Source: Polytrichum commune
Lineage: Eukaryota > Streptophyta > Polytrichopsida > Polytrichales > Polytrichaceae
Reading direction: 5' to 3'
NCBI GenBank assembly: GCA_950295325.1
Contig: OX485804.1
Location: forward strand, 55,430,001-55,478,428
DNA length: 48,428 nt
Part shown: positions 32,822-43,200 of the stretch, in pieces
Position numbering within the stretch: the first letter of the stretch is position 1
Layout: each line of letters starts with the position of its first letter
Program-made: the position numbers and the translations under genes
Notes under the pieces: model-generated
Told to the model about the DNA's origin: nothing
Databases searched by the model: none
What the model saw: the letters and a program-made list of their open reading frames with translations, nothing else

Positions 32822-33171
32822 TTTTGGGACAACCGCTTTTCCTACCGCACGACGAAGAATATCATCTCTCCTGCAAAATTAAGCAATTGACCTATCACGG
32901 TATAAGATCGACTCTTATGTGCGATCCTCGTACTTATCTGTTTGGTTGCACCCTTTGGAAAATTCATATATTTGAAATATCGAATGATATTTTATACTTA
33001 TTTGGTTCATTGTTAAAATGTCTACCGATATTAACATTGCGTCGGAAAAATCGGCGTCTTTGGATATGACTCTTACTTTCTTCTCCATTCGTGAAAAAAA
33101 ATCAGCATTTCTATGTTTCGTACCTGCGTTATGAACAAAATCTCCAAGTTAAATTCTTCAAGCAAAATTAG

Positions 33172-33567
33172 TCACCGTACAATTTTTCCCGTCGCATTTG
33201 GTTTGTTAACAACATAAACCAATATTTGATGGTCCGTCACCACCGTGGCTTTCGTCCCTAGTAAGTAGTGTCGAAATTTCTTCAATGCGAAAATAACTCC
33301 TAGCCCCTCTCGCTCCATTACCGTGTAATTCATCTCAGCCACCGTGAGTTGTCTACTAGCATAGTAGGTGTGGTTGTCGTATCCCTCATCATCCAATTGT
33401 ACTAAAGTTGCACCTACTCCTTCTCTTGATGCATCCATAAAAACTAAAAATAATTTCTCCCAATTCGGAGTTCGTAAAATTGGCACCGAGAATGATGCTT
33501 GCTTGAGCTTTTTAAAAGATTCTAACGCATCCCGCATAGTTTGCGGAAGATGAACATTATCTTTCAA
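33172..33567 (-). pseudogene. Ty3/gypsy RNase H domain, broken
   Basis: The frame covers the connection region and RNase H: LPQTMRDALESFKKLKQA, then FMDASREGVGATLVQ with the first catalytic Asp, YYASRQLT, the Glu in NYTVMEREGLGVIFALKKFRHYLLG and VVTDHQ with another catalytic Asp. It is followed by stops before the integrase and is separated by a frame change from RT. This RNase H normally removes the RNA template during reverse transcription. Confidence 0.85.
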
Positions 33568-33590
33568 AAACCTAGTTAAAGGTTTAGTGA

Positions 33591-33971
33591 TCAGGCATAC
33601 CGCTCAATGAATCGGCGATGGTAACGCGTAATTCCCAAAAATACTCTTACCCCACGTTTTGTAGTAGGAAATGGTGCTTCTACCATAGCCTCTATCTTCT
33701 CCGGATCAAAACCAATTCCCTCCTTGGAAACGATGTGATCAACTAAACATCTACATGAAAATCTAATTTTCATTTTTTCTGTACTAAATGTGATTCTAGC
33801 CTTATCTGAGCGTTCAAAACTCTTCTTTAATTTCTCTAAATGTGAAGCCCGATCTCCATAGCTTCCAAAATCATTTATAAATATTCTTACAAGGTGGCCT
33901 ATATATGGTGTTAAAATAAATTTCATTAGTCTTTGAAAGGTAGCTGAATCATTCCAAAGTCCAAATGACAT
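33591..33971 (-). pseudogene. Ty3/gypsy reverse transcriptase, C-terminal part, broken
   Basis: The frame starts at MSFGLWNDSATFQRLM, equivalent to the MPFGLCNAPATFQ block of Ty3 RTs. The YxDD catalytic block is altered to FINDFGSYG: Tyr and the first Asp are lost, so it is catalytically dead. It continues to DPEKIEAM and GITRYHRRFIERYA, typical of the thumb. The fingers and half of the palm upstream are absent. Confidence 0.85.
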
Positions 33972-33975
33972 TCAA

Positions 33976-34983
33976 AGTAATTCTTTAGGAGTTATGATAT
34001 TTTAAAATTCACCTTAGATTTGCACAATGACATTTTTTTGGGATGTTTTTGAGGGGCCTCAAACAAGTATCGGTTTAACACATATGGAGGGGATGATAGT
34101 TTGGAGGACATTAAATGTTAGGGGCTCGTGGATTAAGTTACTTGACGGACGGAGTGGAATACATACATATAGCTATCCGGTTTTTTTTTAAGTTTTTTAG
34201 ATGGTGAGGTGTTAAACTGAATTTTCAATATTTGTAATAGTTTGAAGAGTTGGGTCGTAAGAGGAGGGGTTGTAATGACGATTCCAATATTAAAAGGGGT
34301 GAAGGATGAAGATCCATAGTCATTTTTAAGAAATTACAAAAGGGCATGTATAAGTACAGAGAATAAAACAACGAAAAATTAGGTCACATTTTTACCGGAG
34401 TTTCTTGAGGAAAAAAGATTGCCAATGATATGAGAGACAACCGGAGGCTATCAAATTATCTTGGGAACATTTGAGTGTAAAATTGATCACAAAATTTGGT
34501 AAAAATATTCATACGAGACATTTATTTGTGAGTTAGGTCAAGTCAACCAAAGAGCCTTCAAATTTTAACCGTAAGTAATAAAAACACCTAATAAAAAATC
34601 ATCTCCGAAAATTTCAACTCCATCCGATTTTCTGCCTAAATTTTTTTTCTTCGTATGTTGCTCTTAGGAAAATTTTAGAATTGGATAGTTCCTTCAAACT
34701 TACTCGAAATGTCTTGAAATTTCAACCGTGATAAGAAACACTAAATACAAAGCATCTCACAAAAGTTTGAGCCTATCCCCTTTTATGTCCGAAGCTTATG
34801 TCCATTTCAATGTGCAGATCTACCAAAACTTCAGAATATCATAATTGCGGCTCACTTACTCCAAACGCCTTCAGATTTTGAGAGTGATCACAAAAACCAA
34901 TTATATACCAACCTCTAAAATTTCAACCCATTATGATTTTTTTGACCAAAAGTTATGGCCCTTCCAAATTTAACTACTAATAG
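33976..34983. other. Non-coding, with imperfect diverged repeats
   Basis: No gene is seen. Phrases such as CCTTCAAATTTT/CCTTCAAACTT/CCTTCAGATTTT followed by AAAATTTCAAC recur at about 34555, 34691 and 34868, which suggests an old tandem array with units of about 135-175 bases. Confidence 0.4.
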
Positions 34984-36429
34984 GACCCCCCCACACAAAT
35001 GAAGATGATTTCATGGTTGAGGTATGTTCTTATACAAACATTTCTAACATCATTATAACATGTTTAAATTTTTGGTTTTAAATTTTTAATATTGTTGTAT
35101 GCAGATTAATAAACATTGGACATCCAACTCTAAACCAGAACTCACGCTAGAGAAGCTTCAAAAAATAGCTAGTACTCGTGTACCTGGCCAATTCAAAGCT
35201 AGATGGCTTAAATGGTGGAATTCTAGTTTTATGTCTTGGATTTCTTTACATTTGACTTCAAATGATACCAAAGACTCTGAATTAGATGCATGGTTATCAA
35301 AAGCATCATTTTGGGCTTAGGTACTTCTATTTTTATTGACGATAAATAATTATTTTTCTAAATGCATGATTTTATATTGGGATGGGTTAATGTATTAACG
35401 TGTTGATGTGTATTTTGATATAGATGGAAGCAGTCATTGTCAATGAATTTGAATCAATGAAAGATGAAATGGAAAATATCGAATTTAACGCAAGCACGCT
35501 ATCATTTCCAGATTACATCGAGATATGGAGAATTTTGTTATGGGAAAAAACATTTATGACAATAATGAAAAGAAATCCATCATTTATAAAATCTACCCAG
35601 CTCACGAAAATTCTTGGAGCATATTCAATCATTAAGCATATTCTTTATAGGTTGGATATTGTGATGCAATTTTATTTTAATTTACTTATCACTATGATTT
35701 ATTTTTGATGTTATTTAATTATGAAAGTTCTTTCACTTTGTTTGTGGTATTTGTTTTCAGATGATTTTTAAATTCTTTAGATTTAAATTCATTGTAGGTA
35801 TTTACGACGAGAAGTGGTGGCGAAGGGTGTTATTCTTGAACAAAGTTTGCCTCAATATTTGGCAGCGTAGGTTGATAAATTCAGTGATCTATATATTTTT
35901 GAACCATCTCATATAGAAACATGGCCTCTGAGAATTTTGCAGTCGTGTCATTGGTTTTTGGAATGTGCACTCACATTTTGTACTGCAGAAGAAGAAGAAG
36001 GAAAAAAAACTCTATTGGTAATGATGTTTGTCTTCCATAATTAACTCTTCCAGAAGTTAATTGTAGTGTTGTTCTAGAGTTTTGTGGAAAACGCAAACAT
36101 GGTTTTAAAGTTTTTGACACTCCTTCTCAAGAAAATGTGGTTTTATGATCATTAGGAACAAAAAAACATGTGGTGCCAAGAGCATGTATAAGTGAAGATC
36201 ATGTAGACCTCGCGCAATATGATAATTGTGTGCAATTGACCAAGATATCAACAATGCATTAGTAGAATTTTTGCGTCCGGAACAACAAAAAATCAACAGA
36301 AAGGCGTTGGTCGCGGTTGTTACTAAGGACGCGTTGACCTGGACACGATGTAACACAGTTTTGTTGATTTTTTCTGTTGATCTGGTTACAAAAATATTAT
36401 TTTTATAAAAACTTATTTTTTACTGCTCA

Positions 36430-36575
36430 GATTTTTCGGGCAAGAAAAATGTTTTTTAGATTGCCCGGATTTCTATGGCAACCTAATTCTATTACCACGG
36501 TTCGCAATCAAGTTTGAACTCGAGACCTCACGCTTAACACTTAGCATTCTAACCAACTCACCATACTTAGAATTT
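36430..36575 (-). mobile_element. tRNA-derived SINE-like head
   Basis: On the minus strand, TGGTGAGTTGGTT (36563-36551) fits an RNA polymerase III A box, and GAGTTCAAACT (36521-36511) fits a B box. The start-to-start distance of about 42 bases is that of a tRNA gene. The acceptor-stem pairing of a real tRNA is not evident, so a SINE head or tRNA pseudogene is more likely than a functional tRNA. The 3' end of the SINE body was not determined. Confidence 0.5.
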
Positions 36576-36599
36576 TATGAACAAAGAGAAATGTTTTTT

Positions 36600-37440
36600 C
36601 TTACATATACACTTCCAAAACCGAATCCGCCACTATACCAACCGATATGATTCATACCTAAATTTGCCTCGTATCCAATTGACTATTTCCTACCTCCCGC
36701 ATTCATCCAACCCTGAAATAGATTACCCTATTTGACTATTTTTTGTCGGTCCCTATATATATTATAATCCATTCAACCCCACCCATCGACCGCACTTATA
36801 CCTAAATGTGTCCAAACCCATTATTGTTTCTTATACCTACTTTCAATCGGGCCCTAAGTAAATGTAAATTACGACCCTTTTTTACCTAGTAAATAGATAT
36901 TTTTTTACCCTCAACCCTGAAATAGATCACACTATTTGCCTAATTTTATTCTACCCCTAAATAGATCGAAATCAAATCCACCCCACCCATTCACCGCACT
37001 TATACGTAAGCATCATTAACCCCATTTTTTTTTCGTATACCTACTTTCAATCAGGCCCTAATAAATCCAAATTCCAACATTTTTTTACCATGTTTTCCGA
37101 CCCTGAAATAGATATCATTTTTCATACTATTCACCTAATTTTAGTGTGCCCCTAAATCGATCATAATTGAATCCACCCGACCCATATACCGCACTTATAC
37201 GTAAGTGTGTCAGAGCCCATTCGTGTTTTGTACATTTAATTTCAATCGGGCCCTAAATAAATCCATAATCGGACCCATTTTTACTATGTTTTCCGACCCT
37301 GAAATAGACAACATTTTTTACATTATTCACCTAATTTTAGTATACCCCTAAATAGATCAGAATGGATTAAGCCCAACCCAGACACCACACTTATACGTAA
37401 GTGTGTCCAACCCCATTCTAAAAAAAATCACATTATTCAA
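36600..37440. repeat. Tandem repeat, about four ~195-bp units
   Basis: CCCTGAAATAGA recurs at 36711, 36915, 37101 and 37297. Each is followed at similar distances by CACTTATACSTAA, CAATCRGGCCCTAA and TACCCCTAAATAGATC. Units are 186-204 bases with moderate divergence. Confidence 0.85.
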
Positions 37441-39069
37441 ATTTTGTTGATTTGGTCATTGTATTATTCAGATCAACAAAAAAATAGGCAGCAAACTATT
37501 GATTTTTACAAAAAGTTCAAAAATCAATGAAATCAATCATTGCAGTGCCCGGATTAATATAAATCTGTTGATTTTCTGTTGATTTGGTCATGATTTTCTA
37601 ATAGTGATGGAAATTTTGCCTCGGATCTTTGCTCGAGTTATGTTAGAAAATACTTCCGTTCTTAATGTTGTCACTGGAACATCTGTTGGAGTGTTGTCGA
37701 AGACAAATTCATTTGTCAAACATATAAGTATTTTGCTGATATTTATATTTTCACATTGTCAGTCTGGAAGATTTTTAATCGAAGTTTGATTATTAACGAT
37801 ATTGATTATTTGTTGTTATGTGCAACAGTTTGATGATTTAAGAACCACAAATGTATCCAGTGACACATGCCCGCACCGAGGTTTTGATTTGTTAATTGCA
37901 GATTTGTCTGAAGGTCTCCATGTGCCGTATATTTCTTTTCCGCCTTCGGTTGTTCCAGAATGGAATAAACATAACACCACCGAAATTAAAGCAATATTTG
38001 AGTTCGCATTTTCGTTCTTTCACGACAATGCATTCATTCTTTTGTTCATTTCGGAATATGAAGATGTACGTCAAGATGTTCGTACATATTCGGCTACTTA
38101 CAGCTTCACTTTATTGAAAGATTGGTGGGGTGTGAATGACATGAAATTGTGCTCTGATATCGATGTTTCTGCCACAGTAAACACAATATTTCTCCTCAAT
38201 ATTTTCAATGGATTTTGAATTTATGCAAAATGAACTTATATAGTTTTTACTAATATGTGTATATTATTTATTTGTGGCAGTCACGCAAATTCCGAATCTT
38301 GTTATATTGTCGTGAGAAAAATGCACATGTGAAAGTATCATTCAACAAAAATATTGAATTAAAAAAACAATGTGTATGTGTTGGCGAAGATGATGTTTAT
38401 TCTAACTACACAATTGAGAAAACTCAACTAATGAATGGTTATGTGCCTTGGTGAGGAGCTCGTGAAAAACATCCTATCTTTATGCAAATGTTTATTGAGG
38501 CTTTATGTAAGCTTGGAGCGATGGTCATTGATGTCACAACTTCTACTGGTGGGTTTACAATCTTCAAATCTAACATCGACCCTCAATTTTTCTACCTTAA
38601 TGACTCATTAGAATTTTTATCGTCTAATGCATTGTAATGCTTATAGAATATATACTGAATATATTGTTTAATTTCATTTCATTTCAGGTGCCTCTGTCCA
38701 CGCATGTCGTAAAAGTGGACGCCATCTTGTTGCTTATGCGGCAGATGATCTTATCTTTAATAAGATACTTCAACCGCTTCGCGAGTTCTCATCTCAAAAT
38801 CCCGTAATTGGTCAATCATCACAACCACCTTCATTGGAGGAGGATGATGAACCTCCTCGCAAAGTAGCCAGGAAATCACGTTTGAGTACGTGAGTTTTGC
38901 CCAACCTATTTGAATTTATTGAATATTTGTGAACTTATGTATCGTCAAAGTAACCAACCCTCATTGTGTATATCTAAATGCAGTGTTGGCAAGATGATGG
39001 AGCAATTGTCATCTCCTCCTAGGTCGTTGTTGCTTCATGTATATGCGGAGCAGAGTTCGGGAAGTTTTT

Positions 39070-40777
39070 GAAGCCTTAGTGGCTAATTGCCAGTAGTTGT
39101 TACAAAGGGTCAGATTTTTTCCAATTTACATTGGCAAGAGCCGGTCTTTTGTAAAATCAATCGGCCAATTGCCTATATTTTCATATTTTCATTGGCCAAT
39201 ATCCGATTAAATGGAATTCATATCAGCACTAATTGTTTAAAAAATGTATGAAAAGTTATTAGAAATCATTTCTTAGTACAAAATCTTGAATAAGTGAAAA
39301 GGCATGTTCAAAATTTTTAATTTGAACAGTTAATATCCTTGGCATAAATTGAACCTAGCAATGCATTCACCACTTGAAGGCCAAGGGTCCCCCAATTCTT
39401 CATAGATGCAATTGGATTTGGTGATGGAGAGGTTGCATAATTCAAAAAGTTTAAGGTTTAGGGTACTTCCTCAAGTGCATCATCAGATGCCCCAGACAAA
39501 TAGCGTTTTGGATGCTTCCGGTTAAAATCCAGTAACTCATAAGAAGAATCGGCTACATTTCCTAGATATTTTCTAGTCCATCGGCTAATTGCCGGAGGAT
39601 TGAAATTACAGTCGGATTGCCATCCGATGGTTGGAAATTTGGACCGGCTGTGAGGGGAAATCCATTGGCTGATAATGAACTAGACGTCGGTTTTCCCCGA
39701 ACATAGATGCGGAGAGCATTGCTCTAGCACAAGTGGCCACGTCAACACCTACACGTCGGCCAAAGTCTCGCCAATTTAATCCCAATGTGGAGATGTTGTT
39801 CCATTTAGAGGCATCAGAGGACAATGGGGCCATTTAGATAGTTGAAAATATCATCCACCATATGTTTGATTGGATTGGATTGGATATGGTTGGTTAGAAA
39901 TGTGAAATGACATTGGATTTGACATTCTAATAAAACAAAACAATTGAGGCCATTTCTTTGCATTGTTTTTGAATTACCACAACTAGTGGAGAGTGATTTT
40001 AAGTAAGCAAATTCTTCTTACTCATAAATGATATGCTCAAATAACTTAATTCCCCCCCCCCCCCCCCCAAAACACCTCCATTAATGCATTTCTCAATGCT
40101 TGAAATATGTTTATATTTGTTTTGTTGAATCTAACAACAATATTAAGATTCATCATGAAACCCTCATGCCAATCTTGTGGTTATTGATTTTGAAAGTAGA
40201 ATTGTGATAAATTCATTAGGTTCGTTATATTTTGTTTGCACTCCCCACTTCTAATATATAAAGAAATATGCAACTAATTATGCCAAAATACCACGGTTAT
40301 AGGATAATATTGGGTGTAATTCCAATTATTTTTCATCCCTCACTGCTCACAACTTACTGCTCACCGCTCACATGATAGCACCCCCCAGTCCCACCTCTAG
40401 CCGTCTGACTTAGAAAAAATGTAAGTGCTTTGAAGCACAATTTGATTGCAATAAACCTACCCATATTTTCAAAAATCAAACCCATGGACCCCCATGTCCT
40501 TTAGGGGTTAGGTTCTAATTAATTTTTTAAAAAAAAATAAAAAAATAAATTGGTAATAAATGCCATAGTGACGTTTTTGACAAACAAATTCATGAATTGG
40601 CCAAGACCACCAGGGGGAGGGGGGGTTAAAGTATTTGTTGCATTTTTTGGTGGTAGGAGTACATGTGTCCTTGTCAAGCATACATGTGTGAGGTGGAGGG
40701 AGTCATCAAGAATGGAAGGTGATTGGTCCAAGTAATACACATGCAGGGGAGAGAGGGTGAAGAATGTCACTCCTATT
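39070..40777. other. Intergenic repeat-rich DNA, no gene
   Basis: A CGGCTAATTGCC/CGGCCAATTGCC-like motif recurs near 39080, 39163, 39190 and 39587. A run of about 18 C lies at 40051-40068. Open frames at 39606-39833 and 40519-40914 show no domain pattern and overlap low-complexity sequence. Confidence 0.45.
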
Positions 40778-40885
40778 TCCATCAATGTCAACACATCTAT
40801 ATTCATGTTTCCATTGGTATCAACATGGTTATATTTTTGTCTCCATCGTGTCAACGCAATTATATTCCTATCTCCATCTATGTTT
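40778..40885. repeat. Minisatellite, about 3.5 units of ~32 bp
   Basis: The unit is roughly TTTCCATCRRTGTCAACAYR followed by an AT-rich half ending in TATATTC. Starts are near 40778, 40810, 40842 and 40874. Units differ by substitutions and small indels. Confidence 0.65.
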
Positions 40886-41156
40886 GTGCAAGGTTCAATA
40901 AAGGCACTATTCATTGAGTGTATTTGTTAGCACATTTACTGCCAATCGCTCTCCAAACACACTACTTATTGGAAGGAGGTATCGAGTGTGTGTTAGGTGC
41001 ACACTAATGTGGATTGTTTATTGTAGTAATTTGGGGGTTATTTGTTCATTTGGGATATTGAAAACACAGTAAGTACTTATTCAACAAGAAATAAAATTGT
41101 CAGTCAACTAAATACTTGAAATAGGTTGTTGGTGTTTAGTGTTTCATGCTTGAAAA

Positions 41157-41337
41157 ATGCCTCAAAGGACGAGAGTTGTGGCTCGGGCGCAAGGACATCA
41201 ACGCACACGTGTTGCATTAAAATATTTTGAAGCTTTGATTACCATTGCGGTTGGGGGTGTTGACATTGACATCGCATTATTGGTCAATTTGAGGAGGTTC
41301 ATTGAGGAACATTGCATTGCCAGGTTGTGCCGTTGAG
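41157..41337 (+). pseudogene. Possible transposase N-terminal fragment
   Basis: An ATG opens a 59-codon frame with ordered, non-repetitive sequence: RTRVVARAQGHQRTRVAL, then a helical stretch ending LVNLRRFIEEHCIARLCR. The character is that of a real protein start, and it may be the beginning of a PIF/Harbinger-type protein. A short LTR fragment lies about 30 bases after its stop and could have interrupted it. The family is not certain. Confidence 0.35.
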
Positions 41338-41365
41338 AGGGGTGGTGCATTGACCCAAATTCCTA

Positions 41366-41431
41366 ACAACTTACCTATTTATAATCCTAAGTAAATCTTC
41401 ATAATGCTGATAAATCCACAAATTTAACCAT
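41366..41431 (-). repeat. LTR fragment related to 31182-31691
   Basis: The segment TAACAACTTACCTA...CTAAGTAAATCTTCATAATGCT...AAATCCACAAATTTAACC...TAACA parallels the last 75 bases (plus-strand sense) of the 31182-31691 LTR. It shows that the gypsy family was active at a second place in the window. Confidence 0.6.
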
Positions 41432-42002
41432 AACATACCCATGGGCTTGGTGGGAGGGAACAGGGTGGACAACAGTGCCAATGAGGCCAACAATGGGGAC
41501 GATACCAACAATGCCTCATCTACATAATTTGTCCTCCTTTATGTGTATGTGTATGTGAGAGGTCCAAGGGAGACAACATGGATGAGGTTTTTGAAACTTT
41601 CCATGTTTTTTTAAAACTTTGTAATAAAGATTCTACTTAATTTTTGTTGATTTGTCTTTTGTGGTGACATTCTATTTGTAAGTAGAAAGCAAGGGGTGCC
41701 TCTAATTAATAAAACTTTGAATAAGCTAAAGAAGACTTTGATGTTGCCACCAAGGTAAATTATGGTGTTGCTTTATTTTTGAGTTGGTCTAAGTCTTTAT
41801 GTAATCTTGAAATGGGCATTATGAGGATTAGGGAGCCCCCGACAATTATTGTTTTTTTTTTCGAAGATGAACTCCTTGAACGGGCATGGAGAAGCCAATT
41901 GACACCTATCTCCCCCAAAGACAAGCCCCTAGGTTCCCACATGATTAGTTGAAAATATCCAATTCACCCATATACCCCCCCCCCGATATAGTACTTGTCA
42001 CT

Positions 42003-42926
42003 AGTCTTGAATGCATGAGCTAATTATGGCTATGTCACAAATGGCAAAGCATATCACCATGGGGACCACATATAAGGTATATGTTTACATTCTACCATAA
42101 TTAGACACATTCAATGTCTTAATGTTCCAATGTTTTAGTGTTTTAGAGTTGAGTAGAAACTCAAAGGACTTGATTTTTAGAAATCACGATGATTAAAAAT
42201 ATAACATTTAAATGAAAATGAATATTTTAATGTTATGGAAATTCAACTGCAGATGGCATGATTCAAACTTGTACTTTTTTCCTTCTAAAATCTATTCCAA
42301 CCATGCTATCTACATATATCTTAAGGGAGATGATGGATCTTCCATACTTTTGTATAATGACAAAGAGCAAGGTGGGAGTGGATTTTGATGTTCCCCACGA
42401 TGTCCCCCGGAGGGCTTGGGGGGTTCACTCCCTCTTATATTTTGCATACACGTGCGTTCGGGACCTATTTATTGGGGGGGTTATTTACCTTGCAGAAAAG
42501 ATTATAAGGTGATGGTATTTTACATGTAAACATGTTTCACTATTTTAAAATCCCCTATTTTACATGTACATTTTTTACAAAATTTATCTATAATGAATAC
42601 ATTGGACCTTATTTTTTATCGCACGTTGTTCTACAATTTTCGCCAGTGAACCCCCCGAGCCGGAGGGGAACACCAAAACCGACTCCCACCATGCTCTTTA
42701 TTATTGAGACCCTCTAAGGAATAAAATGGGAACATTGATCTACCATGTACACCTATCTTGATTGTGGCACATTTGTGCAATGCAATATTGTAACACTCAA
42801 ATATTACTACTATGTGACACTAAAAAATTGAAATTTACAACATGTAAAGTATCCATACGTGGTTCTTGAGGCGTTGACTTTTGCATAGCATGACACGGCC
42901 ATAATTAGCTCATGCATTCAAGTCTA
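42003..42926. mobile_element. Foldback element with ~28-bp near-perfect TIRs
   Basis: AGTCTTGAATGCATGAGCTA on the left (42003) is mirrored at 42926 reading inward, with one mismatch over about 28 bases and weaker pairing beyond. The enclosed 0.87 kb has no gene but contains a second foldback (42361-42700). It abuts the MITE at 42924. Confidence 0.65.
42361..42700. mobile_element. Inner foldback with GC-rich arms
   Basis: The left arm (42361-42430) contains GGTGGGAGTGGATTTTGATG and CTTGGGGGGTTCACT. The right arm (42645-42700) contains AGTGAACCCCCCGAGC and CACCAAAACCGACTCCCACC, their reverse complements with few changes. The loop is about 215 bases. The local GC content is much higher than its surroundings. 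Confidence 0.65.
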
Positions 42927-43200
42927 CATTGTTTTGTCTAATTAGTGTGGGCCACACTAATTCTCAATTATCCCAATTATCCTTTGATCATAATTTGAAG
43001 TGGATTGCTATAATTTCCATTGTAAATAATTAGTGTGGGTTTTTTTTTGGCTTGCATATTTGGATGAAAATTCAAGGCAAGACAAATACTATAAAACTAC
43101 TAATATTAAGCAAGGCAAGTGCTATAAAATTAATGTGGGCGACATGAAATTTCAATACACATGAATCTCCCACCTGCACTAATTAGACAAAACAATGTAG
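42924..43200. mobile_element. MITE with perfect 24-bp TIRs
   Basis: CTACATTGTTTTGTCTAATT and four further bases at 42924-42947 are perfectly repeated in reverse at 43177-43200. The 277-bp element has no coding capacity and is AT-rich. The perfect ends suggest recent insertion relative to other elements here. The terminal CTACATTG resembles the ends of 26631-26840. Confidence 0.8.

Larger units (their letters stand above)
31182..33975 (-). mobile_element. Ty3/gypsy retrotransposon, 5'-truncated
   Basis: Reading from right to left on the minus strand, the order is reverse transcriptase, RNase H, integrase core, integrase C-terminus, polypurine-like tract and 3' LTR. This RT-RH-IN order is diagnostic of Ty3/gypsy. 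Gag, protease, the 5' half of RT and the 5' LTR are missing; recognisable sequence stops abruptly at about 33975. Stops and frameshifts separate the domains, so the element is dead. Confidence 0.9.
36241..37604. mobile_element. Insertion within the methylase-like pseudogene
   Basis: The protein pieces on either side are separated by this non-coding block. Its two flanks carry related AATCAACAGAAA/TTTCTGTTGATTT and CCCGGAT motifs in opposite orientation (about 36288 against 37570, and 36470 against 37549), so it may be a foldback-type composite. It holds a tRNA-like promoter segment and a tandem array. Boundaries are approximate. Confidence 0.5.
34984..39069 (+). pseudogene. Decayed N4/N6-type DNA methylase-like gene
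   Basis: Coding pieces with matching splice sites: up to 35021, 35105-35320, 35424-35650, 35798-36017, about 36058-36240, about 37605-37728, about 37829-38185, 38281-38571, about 38690-38888 and about 38985-39069. The N-terminal part is helical (FKARWLKWWN, WEKTFMTIMKRNPSF, ILYR|YLRREVVAKG). The later part holds FDLLIADLSEG, in the place of the DPPY-type motif IV, and then HPIFMQMFIEALCKLGAMVI, DVTTSTGASVHACRKSGRH and DDLIFNKIL, which have the order and spacing of the K-P-x(n)-D-P-F-x-G-S-G block of N4/N6 methylases. In-frame stops lie at 35318, 35868, about 36145 and about 38452. The catalytic motif is not canonical. A 1.36-kb insertion splits it. The family call is from motif resemblance only. 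Confidence 0.55.

Noticed and set aside
36511-36563. Functional tRNA gene
   Set aside because: A and B boxes are present at tRNA spacing, but I cannot pair an acceptor stem or anticodon stem with confidence.
36711-37310. CRISPR array
   Set aside because: The repeats are about 195 bases long, diverged and contiguous, with no short repeat-spacer pattern, and the genome is eukaryotic.
40051-40068. C-run as an assembly gap or telomere
   Set aside because: A plain homopolymer with normal sequence on both sides; similar shorter runs occur at 3349 and 41979.
40519-40914. 131-codon minus-strand frame
   Set aside because: It covers the 32-bp minisatellite and a homopolymer-rich stretch; the frame is a product of low complexity.
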